DNA of 42,308 nucleotides from Elusimicrobiota bacterium (GTDB taxonomy: Bacteria > Elusimicrobiota > Elusimicrobia > UBA1565 > UBA9628). The translations under genes and the position numbers were made by a program. The DNA lies in the NCBI GenBank assembly GCA_003452935.1, contig DMMY01000017.1:1-42308 (forward strand). Reading direction: 5' to 3'. The notes under the pieces are model-generated. The model saw nothing but the letters and a program-made list of their open reading frames with translations. It did no database searches and had not been told where the DNA came from. The number at the start of each line of letters is the position of its first letter. The first letter of the stretch is position 1. This document shows positions 1-7,578 of the stretch, in pieces.

Positions 1-2260
1 CATCACCCAGGACCTCTCCGCCCGGGACGCCATCGTCGATATTATCAAGAAGCACGACTTGGCCGGCGAAGGTCCCGAGGCCGTGGTGAGCGCTCCTGCC
101 CGGCGCAACATCAAGGAGCTGTTTCCGGAGAAGAGCGGTCCCGCGGCCGCTCCGGCTCAGGCGGACGACGGGGACGCGGATCCAGACCGAGACGGCTACT
201 CGGACGGCGGGTACTACAACGGCGGAGCAGACAGCGCCATGATGGACATGATGGACGCGGACCGGCTGATGAGTTCCATGCCTTTTACCTCTCCCAAGAC
301 CCCCGGCGCCTGGGACAAAGTCACGCCCGAGATGGAGGCATGGGCCAAGGTCCTGGAGGATATGGCCCGCATGCTCGCGCGATTTCCCCTCCTGCGCTTG
401 GTGCCTTTCTATTACGTTGAAAAGCGCGGCGAATCCATAGAGGAGACCTCGCGTCGCTGGCGCACATTGATCGATTTGTTCGAGATTCATTATCTCCCAA
501 ATGATATGGGCGAGCTTGACCGGGAAGTGGCGCAGGGCCGCACCGCGCATGAAGTATGGCATCTTCTTTTCAGCCGGCCCGATCTCATCTTGGACGAGCC
601 TGAGCTTATCGACAATATGTCTTTCCAGGCCTTGTGGTGGGCCGTGGAGGATCCGCGGGTCAACAACCTGGGCCTGGCGCGGCACCCCGGGGCCAAGCCC
701 TGGATAAACGCGGCCTACGCCAAGGACTACGCCATACACAATCTGGACGAGGAACGCCGGTTTTGGGACGAGCGGATCCCCATGCACATGCAGTTTCTTT
801 ACGCCCTGGTGTATCAATGGTGGGCGGGCCGGCCTGATCCGCGCGTGACGGACCCGCGGGTGGCCGAGGCGCTCAAGCGCGCCGGGCCGGCTATTCGCCG
901 GGCTATCAAGACGCAAGACGCGGCGCGGGCCTTTGCCGTTATCCGCGACCAGATCTGGCCCATCTACAAGGAACTCATCGAAGAGCAGGTCCAGGATAAG
1001 TCCCGCCAAAACCAGCGGCAGAATCAGAAGCAGGACGGCCGGCCCAACGACCAGAAGCAGGACGGCCAAAGCCAGGGCGGCGAAAGCCCGGACTCGGATG
1101 GAGAGCCCAGCGAGGAGGATGAGCGGCACCAGAGGGCCCAGGAGCAGGAGGCGCGGGACCAGGCCGAGCGCGAGTCCAAGGATTACCGCGAGAAGCACGC
1201 GCCGTCCATGTCCCAAGACCCCGAGAAGATGTCAAAGGAGCAGCAGGAGAAGGCCAAGAAGGAGATGGAGGAGGCGCGCGACAAGATGGAGCAGTCGCAG
1301 CGCGAGAGCCAAGGCGGGAGCCAAAAGGAAAAGCAGCAGGGCCGGCAGGGTGGGAAAAAGGCGGATCAAAGCCAGGGCCAGCAGTCCAGCCCGGATAAGA
1401 ACAGCGGCGGCACCCAAGGACGGGCCGATCAGCCCGACAAGGCTGATGACCCCAAGCAAGCGGCCAAGCAGAAAGAGCGTCTGGGCAAGGCCGATGAGGA
1501 GCATAGGGCTACTCCCGCCGACCGTGTTTTGTATCAGGACTATCTGAGGCGGGTGCAGAAGTTCATTCCTTTCATGCGCCAGCAGTTCCAGCATGCACTG
1601 CGCCAGCAGCTGCGCCAGCGCGTCATCCACAACCGCGACGACGGCGATCTGGACCCCGACTCATTCCCCCGCATACCCATGGGCGCCCGGGACGTGTTCT
1701 CCGAGGAGATGTCTCCCAATAAGGTGCTTTATCGCGTCTCTCTACTCATTGACTTCAGCGGCAGCATGAAAGGAGAGAAGAAGGAGAGATCCATCGAGGG
1801 CGCGGTCATGATGATGGAGGCCTTGGAAAAGGTCCCGGGCGTGGCCTTCGAGATCGTCATTTACGACAGCGTGCCCCTGGTGTTGAAGCCTTACAACAAG
1901 AAACTTACTCCCGACCTGAAGGCCTCGATCGTGGGCATCATCAATGGTAACGGAGGCTCCACCGACACTTTCACGGCGCTCAAGGAAGCCATCGGCCGCG
2001 TGCGCATGGGCCGGGGCGACAAGATGATCATCGTGGTCAACGACGGCGACCCGGACAAGAGTTTCGATCGCGAGGCCTTCCGTCAGATGGTGATCGCGGC
2101 CAGGGATGTGGAGATCCATGGCATAGGCCTGGGCAGCGAGGCGCAGATGGTCCTGGATCTCTTCCCGCCGGGCCGCGGCTGGTGGCTCAAGGACGTGGCG
2201 GATTTCGTCAAGAACCTGCGCCGCATCCTGACCAGCAAGCTGATGAGCGTTCGCCGTTAG
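1..2260 (+). CDS. CobT-like protein: HExxH metallopeptidase-like domain plus C-terminal VWA domain (5' end outside window)
   Basis: The frame is open from base 2, so the true start lies to the left; 752 residues are visible. Numbered from the TTG at 59, an HEVWH motif at 164-168 is followed by an EDPR segment near 197-200. This matches the N-terminal metallopeptidase-like domain of CobT/DUF2201-type proteins. Residues about 310-500 are a Gln/Lys/Glu/Asp-rich charged linker. The C-terminus is a von Willebrand A domain with a MIDAS signature (DFSGS at 565-569, a GGSTDT segment and a later NDGDP). By family precedent such proteins work with a MoxR-type AAA+ ATPase, which may lie just outside the window. 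No partner is visible, so a cobaltochelatase role is not supported. The gene ends convergently with the epimerase, overlapping it by 4 nt. Confidence 0.8.
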   Translation, partial: ITQDLSARDAIVDIIKKHDLAGEGPEAVVSAPARRNIKELFPEKSGPAAAPAQADDGDADPDRDGYSDGGYYNGGADSAMMDMMDADRLMSSMPFTSPKTPGAWDKVTPEMEAWAKVLEDMARMLARFPLLRLVPFYYVEKRGESIEETSRRWRTLIDLFEIHYLPNDMGELDREVAQGRTAHEVWHLLFSRPDLILDEPELIDNMSFQALWWAVEDPRVNNLGLARHPGAKPWINAAYAKDYAIHNLDEERRFWDERIPMHMQFLYALVYQWWAGRPDPRVTDPRVAEALKRAGPAIRRAIKTQDAARAFAVIRDQIWPIYKELIEEQVQDKSRQNQRQNQKQDGRPNDQKQDGQSQGGESPDSDGEPSEEDERHQRAQEQEARDQAERESKDYREKHAPSMSQDPEKMSKEQQEKAKKEMEEARDKMEQSQRESQGGSQKEKQQGRQGGKKADQSQGQQSSPDKNSGGTQGRADQPDKADDPKQAAKQKERLGKADEEHRATPADRVLYQDYLRRVQKFIPFMRQQFQHALRQQLRQRVIHNRDDGDLDPDSFPRIPMGARDVFSEEMSPNKVLYRVSLLIDFSGSMKGEKKERSIEGAVMMMEALEKVPGVAFEIVIYDSVPLVLKPYNKKLTPDLKASIVGIINGNGGSTDTFTALKEAIGRVRMGRGDKMIIVVNDGDPDKSFDREAFRQMVIAARDVEIHGIGLGSEAQMVLDLFPPGRGWWLKDVADFVKNLRRILTSKLMSVRR

Positions 2261-3327
2261 GCGCTGGCCTTATCGGGCAGGCCGACCCAAGGCCCGCGCC
2301 GCTTCCAGTCCGGAGAGGGGTCGTCGTCACGGAGCAGATGGTCGCTGTCCAGGTCCACGAAGCCGAAAAAGCCCGTGCCCAGGGCCAGGTGCACGCTGGG
2401 CATGAGCCCGCGGCTGGTCTCGGCCATGCAGCCTATCATGAGGCCCATTCCCGCGGCCCGGGCCACCGCCGCGATCTCGAGGGCCCGCAGCAGCCCGCAT
2501 TTGGCGACCTTGATGTTTATGACCGAGGCGCTGCGCGCCATGGCCACGCGCACCGCGTCCTGCGGGGACTGGACCATCTCGTCGGCCGCGACCGGGATGG
2601 ACGAGCGCTTGGTCAGCTCCGCCATGCCTTTGAAATCCGTCTTGCCCAGCGGCTGCTCGATGAGGATTATCTTGATTCCCGACTTGCGGCAGGCTTCGCA
2701 CAGGCGCAGGGCCGAGGACACGGTCAGGCCTTGGTTGCCGTCCAGGATGAACCGGAGCCTGTTTCGGCTCTTGCCCGCGGCGGCGAAGACCAAGCGCATG
2801 CGCTCGATGTCGTCTTCGGGCTTTCCCCCCACCTTGACCTTGAACGCGCGAAACCCCTCTTGCGCGGCCTCGGCCGCGGCCTGGCCTATGAGTTCCGGGT
2901 CGGTCCAGGCCGATATGGTGATGTCGGATTCCAGGGCGGAGAGCTTGCCTCCGAACCAAGAGGCCAGGCTGAGGCCTTGGCTGCGCGTCCAGGCGTCGAG
3001 CAGGGCGCATTCGAACGCCGACGTCGCCGGCCCCTCTTGCGCGTGACGGCGCCAAGCCTCCTCTATCAAAGGTCTCGGCGAGGCCGCATCGCGGCCTACC
3101 GCGCTTTTGCCCAGGCCCTGGAGCACGCGCGCCAGATGCGCGGGCCGCAGATGCGCCATGGCCAAAGAGGCCGAAGCCTCGCCATAGCCCCGCGTGCCGT
3201 CGCGCAGGGTCACGGTGAATCCGACGTTGCAGGTGGCGGTCTTCCGGCCCAGGGCCGTTACAAAAGGCCGCTTCAAGGGCGTCTCGAAAATGCGCGACGA
3301 AAACTTGCGGATGATCGTTCCTCTCAT
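2257..3327 (-). CDS. Enolase-superfamily dipeptide epimerase (L-Ala-D/L-Glu epimerase type)
   Basis: The 356-residue protein has the expected length and layout of the muconate-lactonizing/dipeptide epimerase branch: an N-terminal capping domain and a (beta/alpha)7-beta barrel. Visible catalytic residues are the KVK motif (K163, K165), the metal ligands D196 (DGNQ), E224 (EQP) and D249 (ADE), and the opposing lysine K273 in NIKVAKCG. By family knowledge it would epimerise the D-Glu (or similar) residue of muropeptide-derived dipeptides during cell-wall recycling. Substrate specificity within the superfamily cannot be read from sequence with certainty. The start is an ATG with no Shine-Dalgarno; a TATATT box ends 7 nt before it, so the mRNA may be leaderless. 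It is divergent from the HEAT-repeat gene. Confidence 0.85.
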   Translation of the reverse strand: MRGTIIRKFSSRIFETPLKRPFVTALGRKTATCNVGFTVTLRDGTRGYGEASASLAMAHLRPAHLARVLQGLGKSAVGRDAASPRPLIEEAWRRHAQEGPATSAFECALLDAWTRSQGLSLASWFGGKLSALESDITISAWTDPELIGQAAAEAAQEGFRAFKVKVGGKPEDDIERMRLVFAAAGKSRNRLRFILDGNQGLTVSSALRLCEACRKSGIKIILIEQPLGKTDFKGMAELTKRSSIPVAADEMVQSPQDAVRVAMARSASVINIKVAKCGLLRALEIAAVARAAGMGLMIGCMAETSRGLMPSVHLALGTGFFGFVDLDSDHLLRDDDPSPDWKRRGPWVGLPDKASA

Positions 3328-3333
3328 CGCGCC

Positions 3334-3339
3334 AATATA
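3334..3339 (-). promoter_or_regulatory. Candidate leaderless -10 box of the epimerase gene
   Basis: On the minus strand TATATT is followed by 6 nt and then the ATG at 3327, which places the predicted transcription start on or next to the start codon. No good -35 hexamer stands 16-18 nt upstream. Confidence 0.45.
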
Positions 3340-3343
3340 TCAT

Positions 3344-3378
3344 AATTGGGGTCAGGTCTTGATATTTGACATTTGACA
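3344..3378 (+). repeat. Possible REP/Y1-transposase-type repeat remnant
   Basis: The stretch carries GGGGTCAGGTCTTGATATTT followed by tandem TTTGACA units. I associate this kind of sequence, from memory only, with repeats near REP-associated Y1 transposases. It lies in the divergent spacer between the epimerase and HEAT-repeat genes. A related core, GTCAGGTC, recurs on the minus strand at about 33112-33119. No transposase is present. Confidence 0.35.
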
Positions 3379-3401
3379 CAACGAGCCCCCGGCAGTTTTC
3401 G

Positions 3402-3407
3402 TATAAT
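3402..3407 (+). promoter_or_regulatory. Candidate leaderless -10 box of the HEAT-repeat gene
   Basis: A perfect TATAAT ends 8 nt before the ATG at 3415, so transcription would begin essentially at the start codon. The nearby TTGACA (3373-3378) is 23 nt away and too far to be the matching -35. Confidence 0.5.
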
Positions 3408-3414
3408 TCGCTAT

Positions 3415-4491
3415 ATGCTTCACTCATTGATTTTGACTTGCTTCCTGGCAGCTCCGGTCGGGGCGATCCCATCCACTGCGACGCTCCAGGGCGTGGACGT
3501 CTTTCGTTCGGAGAGGCTGACTGCGGTGAAGGTCTCGGCCGTTCTGGGAAGAAAGATTGCCCGGTATGTTTCCCTCCTCAACGCAGGAGGCCCGGCTCTG
3601 AAGCGCGCCGAGAGACTGAAGGCCGAGATGGAGTCTCAGGTCCGGAGTTTGGGGGATTTTGCCTATGTCTCTCTGCACGTCGGCAGGCATGTCACCGCTT
3701 CCGAATATGCCATAACGATCACGTTCGACGTGGTGGACGCGCAAGACGCCGCCACGCGGATGCCTTTCGGCCCCCGCCCCATGGGCCGATTAGGCGACCC
3801 CGGAAAGCTGCTGGCGCGGTGGCGGCGTTATGCCGCATTAGGAGCCGCCATGCGCAGGCGCGGCGACTTGATCGTGGAGAGGCCCGCGTGCGCTGGTTTC
3901 TATTGTCCTTGGCTGGCTCAAACGGAAGAGGTCAAGGCCTTTGACCGGAGTTTCGCCGCGGAGGTCCCTCTCCATGAGACGGCCCTGACCCGCGTCCTTG
4001 GCGAAGACTCAGATCCGAGAAAGCGCGCTGCCGCCGCTTACCTGATCTCCTATTCGACCGACGGAAAGGCGTTGGCCGAGCGTCTCATACGGGCCGCCTC
4101 GGATCCGGATCCCGGGGTGAGATCCGCGGCTTTGACCGTGCTGGCGGACTTGGCAACCTATGCTCGGACCCCGTTTGTGGATCCTCCGCGGCTTCTGTCG
4201 GCCCTGGATTACCCCTCCACCCAGGACCGCGTCAATGCATTGGCCGTGTTCGCGGGTCTGGTTTCCACGGGAGGACATAAGGCCTACGTGGCCAGCCGCG
4301 CTTCCACCCAGCTGCTGCGCTTGCTGCGCGCATTGGACCCTAGCGTGCGCGACCTGGCATATACCTTGCTGGGCATGGTTTCGGGACAGGATTTAGCGCC
4401 TCAGGATTTTTCCGGTTGGGAGAAGTGGGCGGCCGCCGTTTCGAGCGGGACGCTCCCGTCGGATTCTTCGGATGCAATACACGACCGTTAG
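3415..4491 (+). CDS. Exported HEAT-repeat-containing protein, function unknown
   Basis: This is a 358-residue protein. I chose the ATG at 3415 over an upstream TTG (3373) because it opens directly with a signal peptide (MLHSLILTCFLAAPVGA) and a TATAAT box sits just upstream. Residues about 180-345 are alpha-helical and Ala/Leu-rich with recurring DPDPGVRSAA- and DPSVRDLA-like turns, typical of HEAT/armadillo repeats, which usually bind proteins. The N-terminal half (about 20-170) is not recognised. The last 20 nt overlap the next gene, suggesting co-expression. It is presumably periplasmic, and its partner is unknown. Confidence 0.65.
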   Translation: MLHSLILTCFLAAPVGAIPSTATLQGVDVFRSERLTAVKVSAVLGRKIARYVSLLNAGGPALKRAERLKAEMESQVRSLGDFAYVSLHVGRHVTASEYAITITFDVVDAQDAATRMPFGPRPMGRLGDPGKLLARWRRYAALGAAMRRRGDLIVERPACAGFYCPWLAQTEEVKAFDRSFAAEVPLHETALTRVLGEDSDPRKRAAAAYLISYSTDGKALAERLIRAASDPDPGVRSAALTVLADLATYARTPFVDPPRLLSALDYPSTQDRVNALAVFAGLVSTGGHKAYVASRASTQLLRLLRALDPSVRDLAYTLLGMVSGQDLAPQDFSGWEKWAAAVSSGTLPSDSSDAIHDR

Positions 4492-4708
4492 CGGCCTGGA
4501 CAATGACGCCCCCACGGCTTCCGTGGTCGAGCCTGCCTCGGAGCCGGGGCAATTTAACATCACCCAAGGCTTGGTGTTGAAGGCTTCGGCAAGCCTGGTC
4601 TTGTCCGCGGCCGGGCTTTATATTCTAATCCAGGGCAAAAAGAACCAGAGCCTCCAGCGTATGCTTCTGGGGGCGGCCCTGATAATGCTGTCTTTGCTGC
4701 TCTTTTAG
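4472..4708 (+). CDS. Small membrane protein, unknown
   Basis: A 78-residue protein. A soluble N-terminus of about 32 residues is followed by two predicted membrane helices (about 34-54 and 63-78) separated by a basic turn (QGKKNQS). Its ATG lies inside the end of the HEAT-repeat gene (20-nt overlap, different frame), which argues for translational coupling. No family is recognised. It ends 10 nt before the convergent protease gene, with no clear terminator in that gap. Confidence 0.55.
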   Translation: MQYTTVSGLDNDAPTASVVEPASEPGQFNITQGLVLKASASLVLSAAGLYILIQGKKNQSLQRMLLGAALIMLSLLLF

Positions 4709-4718
4709 CCCGGCTTTT

Positions 4719-5768
4719 TTACTGCTCCAAAGCGTCTCGCCGCTTTTCGATCTCGCCCTGCATCTCCTTTTCGAGGTCTTCCATCTCCGAGATTTCCTTC
4801 TCGATGAGATCCGCGGCTTTGAAGGGCTTGACCGGAGTGAGGATTTTTGGCTGGCTGGGCCTGACGGGGTGAGCCTGGACGGGCTCGGCCGTGGCCGGGG
4901 GCTGAGGCTGCGCGGGCGTTTCGACTTTGGGTTCGGCCGCGGCTTGCGCGGGCTTGGTCGGGACGGGCTCGGGTTCGGACGGCGTGACGGCCGCAGGCGC
5001 TGATTCCGCGTCCGCGGGTGCGTAGGCCACGTTCGAGCCGGCTTTGGCCAGCCAGTCCTTTACCACGTTGGACTTGATGGCGAAATTGACGCTGGTGATG
5101 GTGAGCCCATCCTTGGCCTTGCGCGCCATGGAGGTATTGACGCCGATCATGGCCCCGCGGTTGTTGAGCAGAGGACCGCCCGAGTTCCCGCGGTTGATGC
5201 TGGCGTCGGTCTGGAAAACGTCCTTGCCGTCCACTCCTCCCAGGTTGGCGATGACGGTGCTCACCACGCCCTGGGTCAGGGTCCATAGCCCGCCCTGTTC
5301 AGGATGTCCGATGGCGACCACGGGGTCTCCGGCCTCCACCGTCGAGGCATCGCCGATGGGAACGATCTTGTAGGCCGAGGGCTTGGCTTCCAGCTGCAGC
5401 AGGGCCAGGTCCAATTCCCGGTCGAACCTGAGGACCGTGGCATTGATGGGGTCGGCGAGGTCGCGCTTGGGGTCGCCGGTGAGTTTTGCGGGCTTGAAGT
5501 AGACGTGGAGCGTTTCGAAGGGCCGCTGGGTGGACTGCCTGATCACGACATGGGCGTTGGTCAGGACATGTCCGTCGGCGTCGATGATGCTCCCCGTGCC
5601 CATTTCCCCCGTGCCGTCCTTGTTGACGCTCAGAATCAGGACGACGCCGGGGCCGGCGCGCTGGTAAATCTGGCGCGGGGAGATGTCTCCTTTCATGACC
5701 ACCGCAGCCCATGACGGCTCTGAGGATAACAACCCGAGGTTGAGGATCAATGCGATCAAGCAGTTCAT
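4719..5768 (-). CDS. Exported trypsin-like (HtrA/S1C-type) serine protease without PDZ domain
   Basis: A 349-residue protein with a signal peptide (about 1-21, ending PSWA). The chymotrypsin-fold catalytic triad is complete: H73 (TNAHVV), D120 (ELDLALL) and S196 (GNSGGP). Classical DegP/DegS would carry PDZ domains after the protease domain. Here residues about 250-315 are Pro/Ala/Glu-rich and the C-terminus (about 320-349) is a charged helix, probably a coiled coil, so there is no visible PDZ. A strong GGAGG lies 7 nt before the ATG. It probably acts in the periplasm in protein quality control or envelope-stress proteolysis; the substrate is unknown. Confidence 0.85.
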   Translation of the reverse strand: MNCLIALILNLGLLSSEPSWAAVVMKGDISPRQIYQRAGPGVVLILSVNKDGTGEMGTGSIIDADGHVLTNAHVVIRQSTQRPFETLHVYFKPAKLTGDPKRDLADPINATVLRFDRELDLALLQLEAKPSAYKIVPIGDASTVEAGDPVVAIGHPEQGGLWTLTQGVVSTVIANLGGVDGKDVFQTDASINRGNSGGPLLNNRGAMIGVNTSMARKAKDGLTITSVNFAIKSNVVKDWLAKAGSNVAYAPADAESAPAAVTPSEPEPVPTKPAQAAAEPKVETPAQPQPPATAEPVQAHPVRPSQPKILTPVKPFKAADLIEKEISEMEDLEKEMQGEIEKRRDALEQ

Positions 5769-5785
5769 GACTTTACCTCCGTGAC

Positions 5786-5791
5786 ACTTCA
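5786..5791 (-). promoter_or_regulatory. Candidate -10 box of the serine protease gene
   Basis: On the minus strand a GCTAGACT motif (TAGACT as -10) stands about 20 nt upstream of the ATG, leaving room for a short leader that contains the GGAGG ribosome site. The same TAGACT box recurs before the FlgO-like gene at 10034-10039. No clear -35. Confidence 0.3.
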
Positions 5792-5834
5792 GTCTAGCAA
5801 AACGCGGACGCCAGAATCACATCAGGGAGCAAGG

Positions 5835-6443
5835 CTAATCTTGATAGAAGTCGTGGCTCCAGCCGCCGAATGCAACGGTCATTTGGCGGCCTCGGCCGCC
5901 TCTGGAGAAGCTTACTGATTCGTCGATGTCATTTCCCCAAGAGATGCGGCCGACGTCCCTGTTCGCGTCGTAGGAGAGGCAAATTTCGAAGCATTGGTCC
6001 CGGGCAGGCTCCCACGCGCGAGTTTTCCGGGACCAATATCTGCCGGCGAAGCGCAAGACATCCTTGCCCGCGGCGGGATCTCGTTTGATGTGGAATTCTC
6101 CGTCGATATACCCGGTCCTGACCGAGAGGGCGGTCTCGAATGGCTCGTTTTTGAGAACGCGATATCTGCCGTTGCCCTGCAGGCCGGGGCCGTCGACCTT
6201 GCCGGTCTTGCCGGCCGGGCCCAGGGCCTGGAAGCCGGTATTGATGGGGCTGGAGCCCCCGGGCTTAAGGCGCTGCTGAGGTCGGGCGGCAAGGCCGCGC
6301 GAAAAGTCCTTCATGCGGAGGATAATGTCCTGGGCCGCTTCGATGTCGGAAGAAGGGAAAGGGCCCGGGAGGACCGGCGCCGTGCGCGCCGTCAAGGGCG
6401 CAAACGCCATCAACGTCCACGCGAGACAGAGCCGGTTTCTCAA
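5835..6443 (-). CDS. Exported hypothetical protein
   Basis: 202 residues when started at the TTG at 6443; a TTG at 6461 is the alternative. I prefer 6443 because a TAGAAT box ends 8 nt upstream and the protein then opens with a basic N-region and a hydrophobic stretch (LCLAWTLMAFAPLTARTA) typical of a signal peptide. The middle is Gly/Pro-rich. The C-terminal half (about 90-200) looks beta-rich and contains two cysteines in CFEIC, which could form a disulphide. No family recognised. Its promoter-proximal end faces the 3' end of the PHP phosphatase gene, about 40 nt away on the same strand. Confidence 0.5.
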   Translation of the reverse strand: MRNRLCLAWTLMAFAPLTARTAPVLPGPFPSSDIEAAQDIILRMKDFSRGLAARPQQRLKPGGSSPINTGFQALGPAGKTGKVDGPGLQGNGRYRVLKNEPFETALSVRTGYIDGEFHIKRDPAAGKDVLRFAGRYWSRKTRAWEPARDQCFEICLSYDANRDVGRISWGNDIDESVSFSRGGRGRQMTVAFGGWSHDFYQD

Positions 6444-6482
6444 GCGGGAATATTCTAGCAAAGGAGCGCGCGCTTCTGGGCT

Positions 6483-7271
6483 CTAAAGCGGGGTGCGGCT
6501 GCGTTTGCGGCCCGCGAAGCGGACGGTCTGCGTGTAGCCGGCCTCCCGGGCAAGAAGCTTGGCGGGACCAAAGAATCGGTCGATATCACGGGGATTGTGC
6601 GCGTCGGCATTGACGAGTATCTCAATCTTGCGCTGCCAGGCGGCTTGGAGAAGCGCGGGCGAGGGATAGGCTTCCTTGACGGGATGGGACCAGCCCGAGG
6701 TGTTGATCTCGATGGCCATCCCGGCTCGCGCGACGGCGTCGAGCGCGGCCAGCGCGGCGCGGGACGTGTTTTCCTCCATGGCGAAGCCGAAGCGCTTGGG
6801 GAGGTCGAGATGCGCCACGAAGTCGAAGATGCCGCTGCGGGCCAGACCCGCGATGCCGCCCCAATAGGCCGACCACTTCTCATCTCTTTGCAGGGGCGAG
6901 AGGTCCTCCCATTTCTTGCGGCTTTCGTCCACCATGAATCCGCCCGCGAAATGCACCGAGCCGATGACGTAGTCGAAGGGGTAGCGGCCGAGGAGTTCGC
7001 GCAGCTGGTCCGCGGTTTCCTCGAAGAAGTCGGCTTCGATGCCGAGGCGCACCGGGATATGTGCATTGCGGCCGGCTTCCCGGACCGCGGCCACGTATTC
7101 CTCCAGCCGATTGAGAGGCATGCCCCATTTGAATGTCCTGCCTTGGGGATGGATGACTATGTGGTCGGAAATGCCGACCTCGCCAAGGCCCGCCTGCTGC
7201 GCCGCCGTGACCATGTCGGCTGCGGTCGCGGTTCCGTCGCTGAAGAGGGTGTGGTTGTGGTAAGAGGTCAT
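6483..7271 (-). CDS. PHP-family phosphatase, histidinol-phosphatase (HisJ/HisK) type
   Basis: A 262-residue PHP-domain protein. The ATG at 7271 is chosen because upstream in-frame sequence is a translation of the tRNA gene. Metal-binding motifs are visible: HNHTLFSDG at the N-terminus (H5, H7, D12), GISDH near 34-38, an E in the IEADF segment, HFAGG, HLDLPKRF and NADAHNP near the C-terminus. This is the layout of PHP histidinol-phosphate phosphatases, which remove the phosphate in the penultimate step of histidine synthesis. No other his gene is nearby, so a different phosphoester substrate is possible. The ATG is only 18 nt after the tRNA-Arg 3' end and has no Shine-Dalgarno, so the mRNA may be released by tRNA processing. 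Confidence 0.8.
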   Translation of the reverse strand: MTSYHNHTLFSDGTATAADMVTAAQQAGLGEVGISDHIVIHPQGRTFKWGMPLNRLEEYVAAVREAGRNAHIPVRLGIEADFFEETADQLRELLGRYPFDYVIGSVHFAGGFMVDESRKKWEDLSPLQRDEKWSAYWGGIAGLARSGIFDFVAHLDLPKRFGFAMEENTSRAALAALDAVARAGMAIEINTSGWSHPVKEAYPSPALLQAAWQRKIEILVNADAHNPRDIDRFFGPAKLLAREAGYTQTVRFAGRKRSRTPL

Positions 7272-7289
7272 GCGCTTATTGGAAAATCG

Positions 7290-7361
7290 TGTCCCCGAGG
7301 GGAATCGAACCTCTATCGACCGCTTAGAAGGCGGTTGCTCTATCCATTGAGCTACGGGGAC
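7290..7361 (-). tRNA. tRNA-Arg (anticodon UCU)
   Basis: A complete cloverleaf can be drawn on the minus strand. The acceptor stem is GTCCCCG/CGGGGAC with discriminator A. The D-arm contains AGCTCAATGGATAGAGC. The anticodon arm is ACCGC-CTTCTAA-GCGGT with anticodon TCT, and the T-arm is AGAGG-TTCGATT-CCCCT-like. No 3' CCA is encoded. The 5' half is duplicated upstream at 7439-7470. Confidence 0.95.
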
Positions 7362-7369
7362 ATGGAAGG

Positions 7370-7375
7370 ATTGTA
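7370..7375 (-). promoter_or_regulatory. Candidate -10 box of tRNA-Arg
   Basis: TACAAT on the minus strand ends 8 nt before the tRNA 5' end, so a transcript would start at or within 1-2 nt of the mature tRNA. This promoter would exclude the antisense segment at 7382-7395. Confidence 0.45.
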
Positions 7376-7381
7376 GCAAAC

Positions 7382-7395
7382 GAGCAACCGCCTTC
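7382..7395 (+). repeat. 14-nt inverted copy of the tRNA-Arg anticodon arm
   Basis: GAGCAACCGCCTTC on the plus strand is the exact reverse complement of 7327-7340 inside tRNA-Arg. Its first 11 nt are also the reverse complement of 7439-7449 in the half-tRNA copy. A minus-strand read-through transcript would therefore carry a perfect antisense of the anticodon arm about 20 nt ahead of the tRNA. Confidence 0.85.
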
Positions 7396-7402
7396 GGATA
7401 TT

Positions 7403-7436
7403 AAGAAAAAGTCAGCGCAGGCGTTCCTGCGCTGAC
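7403..7436 (-). terminator. Strong intrinsic terminator
   Basis: A perfect 11-bp stem (7411-7421 with 7426-7436) and a 4-nt loop are followed on the minus strand by TTTTTCTT (7410-7403). It ends a transcript that would begin with the 5'-half tRNA copy and lies ahead of the intact tRNA-Arg. Confidence 0.85.
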
Positions 7437-7438
7437 GC

Positions 7439-7470
7439 GGCGGTTGCTCTATCCATTGAGCTACGGGGAC
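7439..7470 (-). pseudogene. 5'-half copy of tRNA-Arg (32 nt identical)
   Basis: Positions 7439-7470 match 7330-7361 base for base: 5' acceptor strand, D-arm and the 5' side of the anticodon stem. The copy stops before the anticodon loop and runs straight into the terminator hairpin. It cannot fold as a tRNA. It could be a degenerate tandem tRNA, an integration scar or a regulatory decoy. Confidence 0.85.
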
Positions 7471-7479
7471 TAAAAAGTG

Positions 7480-7485
7480 ATTATA
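7480..7485 (-). promoter_or_regulatory. Extended -10 promoter driving the half-tRNA transcript
   Basis: TGGTATAAT on the minus strand is a perfect extended -10. The predicted start lies about 3-5 nt before the half-tRNA copy at 7470. An RNA of roughly 70 nt ending at the terminator would result. From 7486 to 7578 I see nothing else. Confidence 0.5.
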
Positions 7486-7578
7486 CCAAAGCAATTTAAG
7501 CATTGGCGGTTTCTCGTTTTTCGGCTTGGTGTCCATTCTTGCGCAATATGCCGTTGATCCATAATCACGGATTGCGCC

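Noticed and set aside
975..1630. Repetitive Gln/Lys-rich segment as a DNA repeat array
   Set aside because: It is the low-complexity charged linker of the VWA protein; units are irregular and there are no spacers, so it is not CRISPR-like.
2182..3345. A 387-residue plus-strand open frame over the epimerase gene
   Set aside because: The minus-strand frame carries every enolase-superfamily catalytic residue; the plus frame has no recognisable domain.
3373..3407. TTGACA and TATAAT as one classical promoter of the HEAT gene
   Set aside because: The spacing is 23 nt, too long; the TATAAT may act alone as a leaderless -10.
7272..7379. N-terminal extension of the PHP phosphatase through the tRNA
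   Set aside because: The extension is a translation of tRNA-Arg (VAQWIEQPPSKRS-like), and the PHP motif begins right after the ATG at 7271.
7324..7536. A 70-residue open frame across the tRNA duplication
   Set aside because: It is composed of translated tRNA, terminator and spacer sequence.
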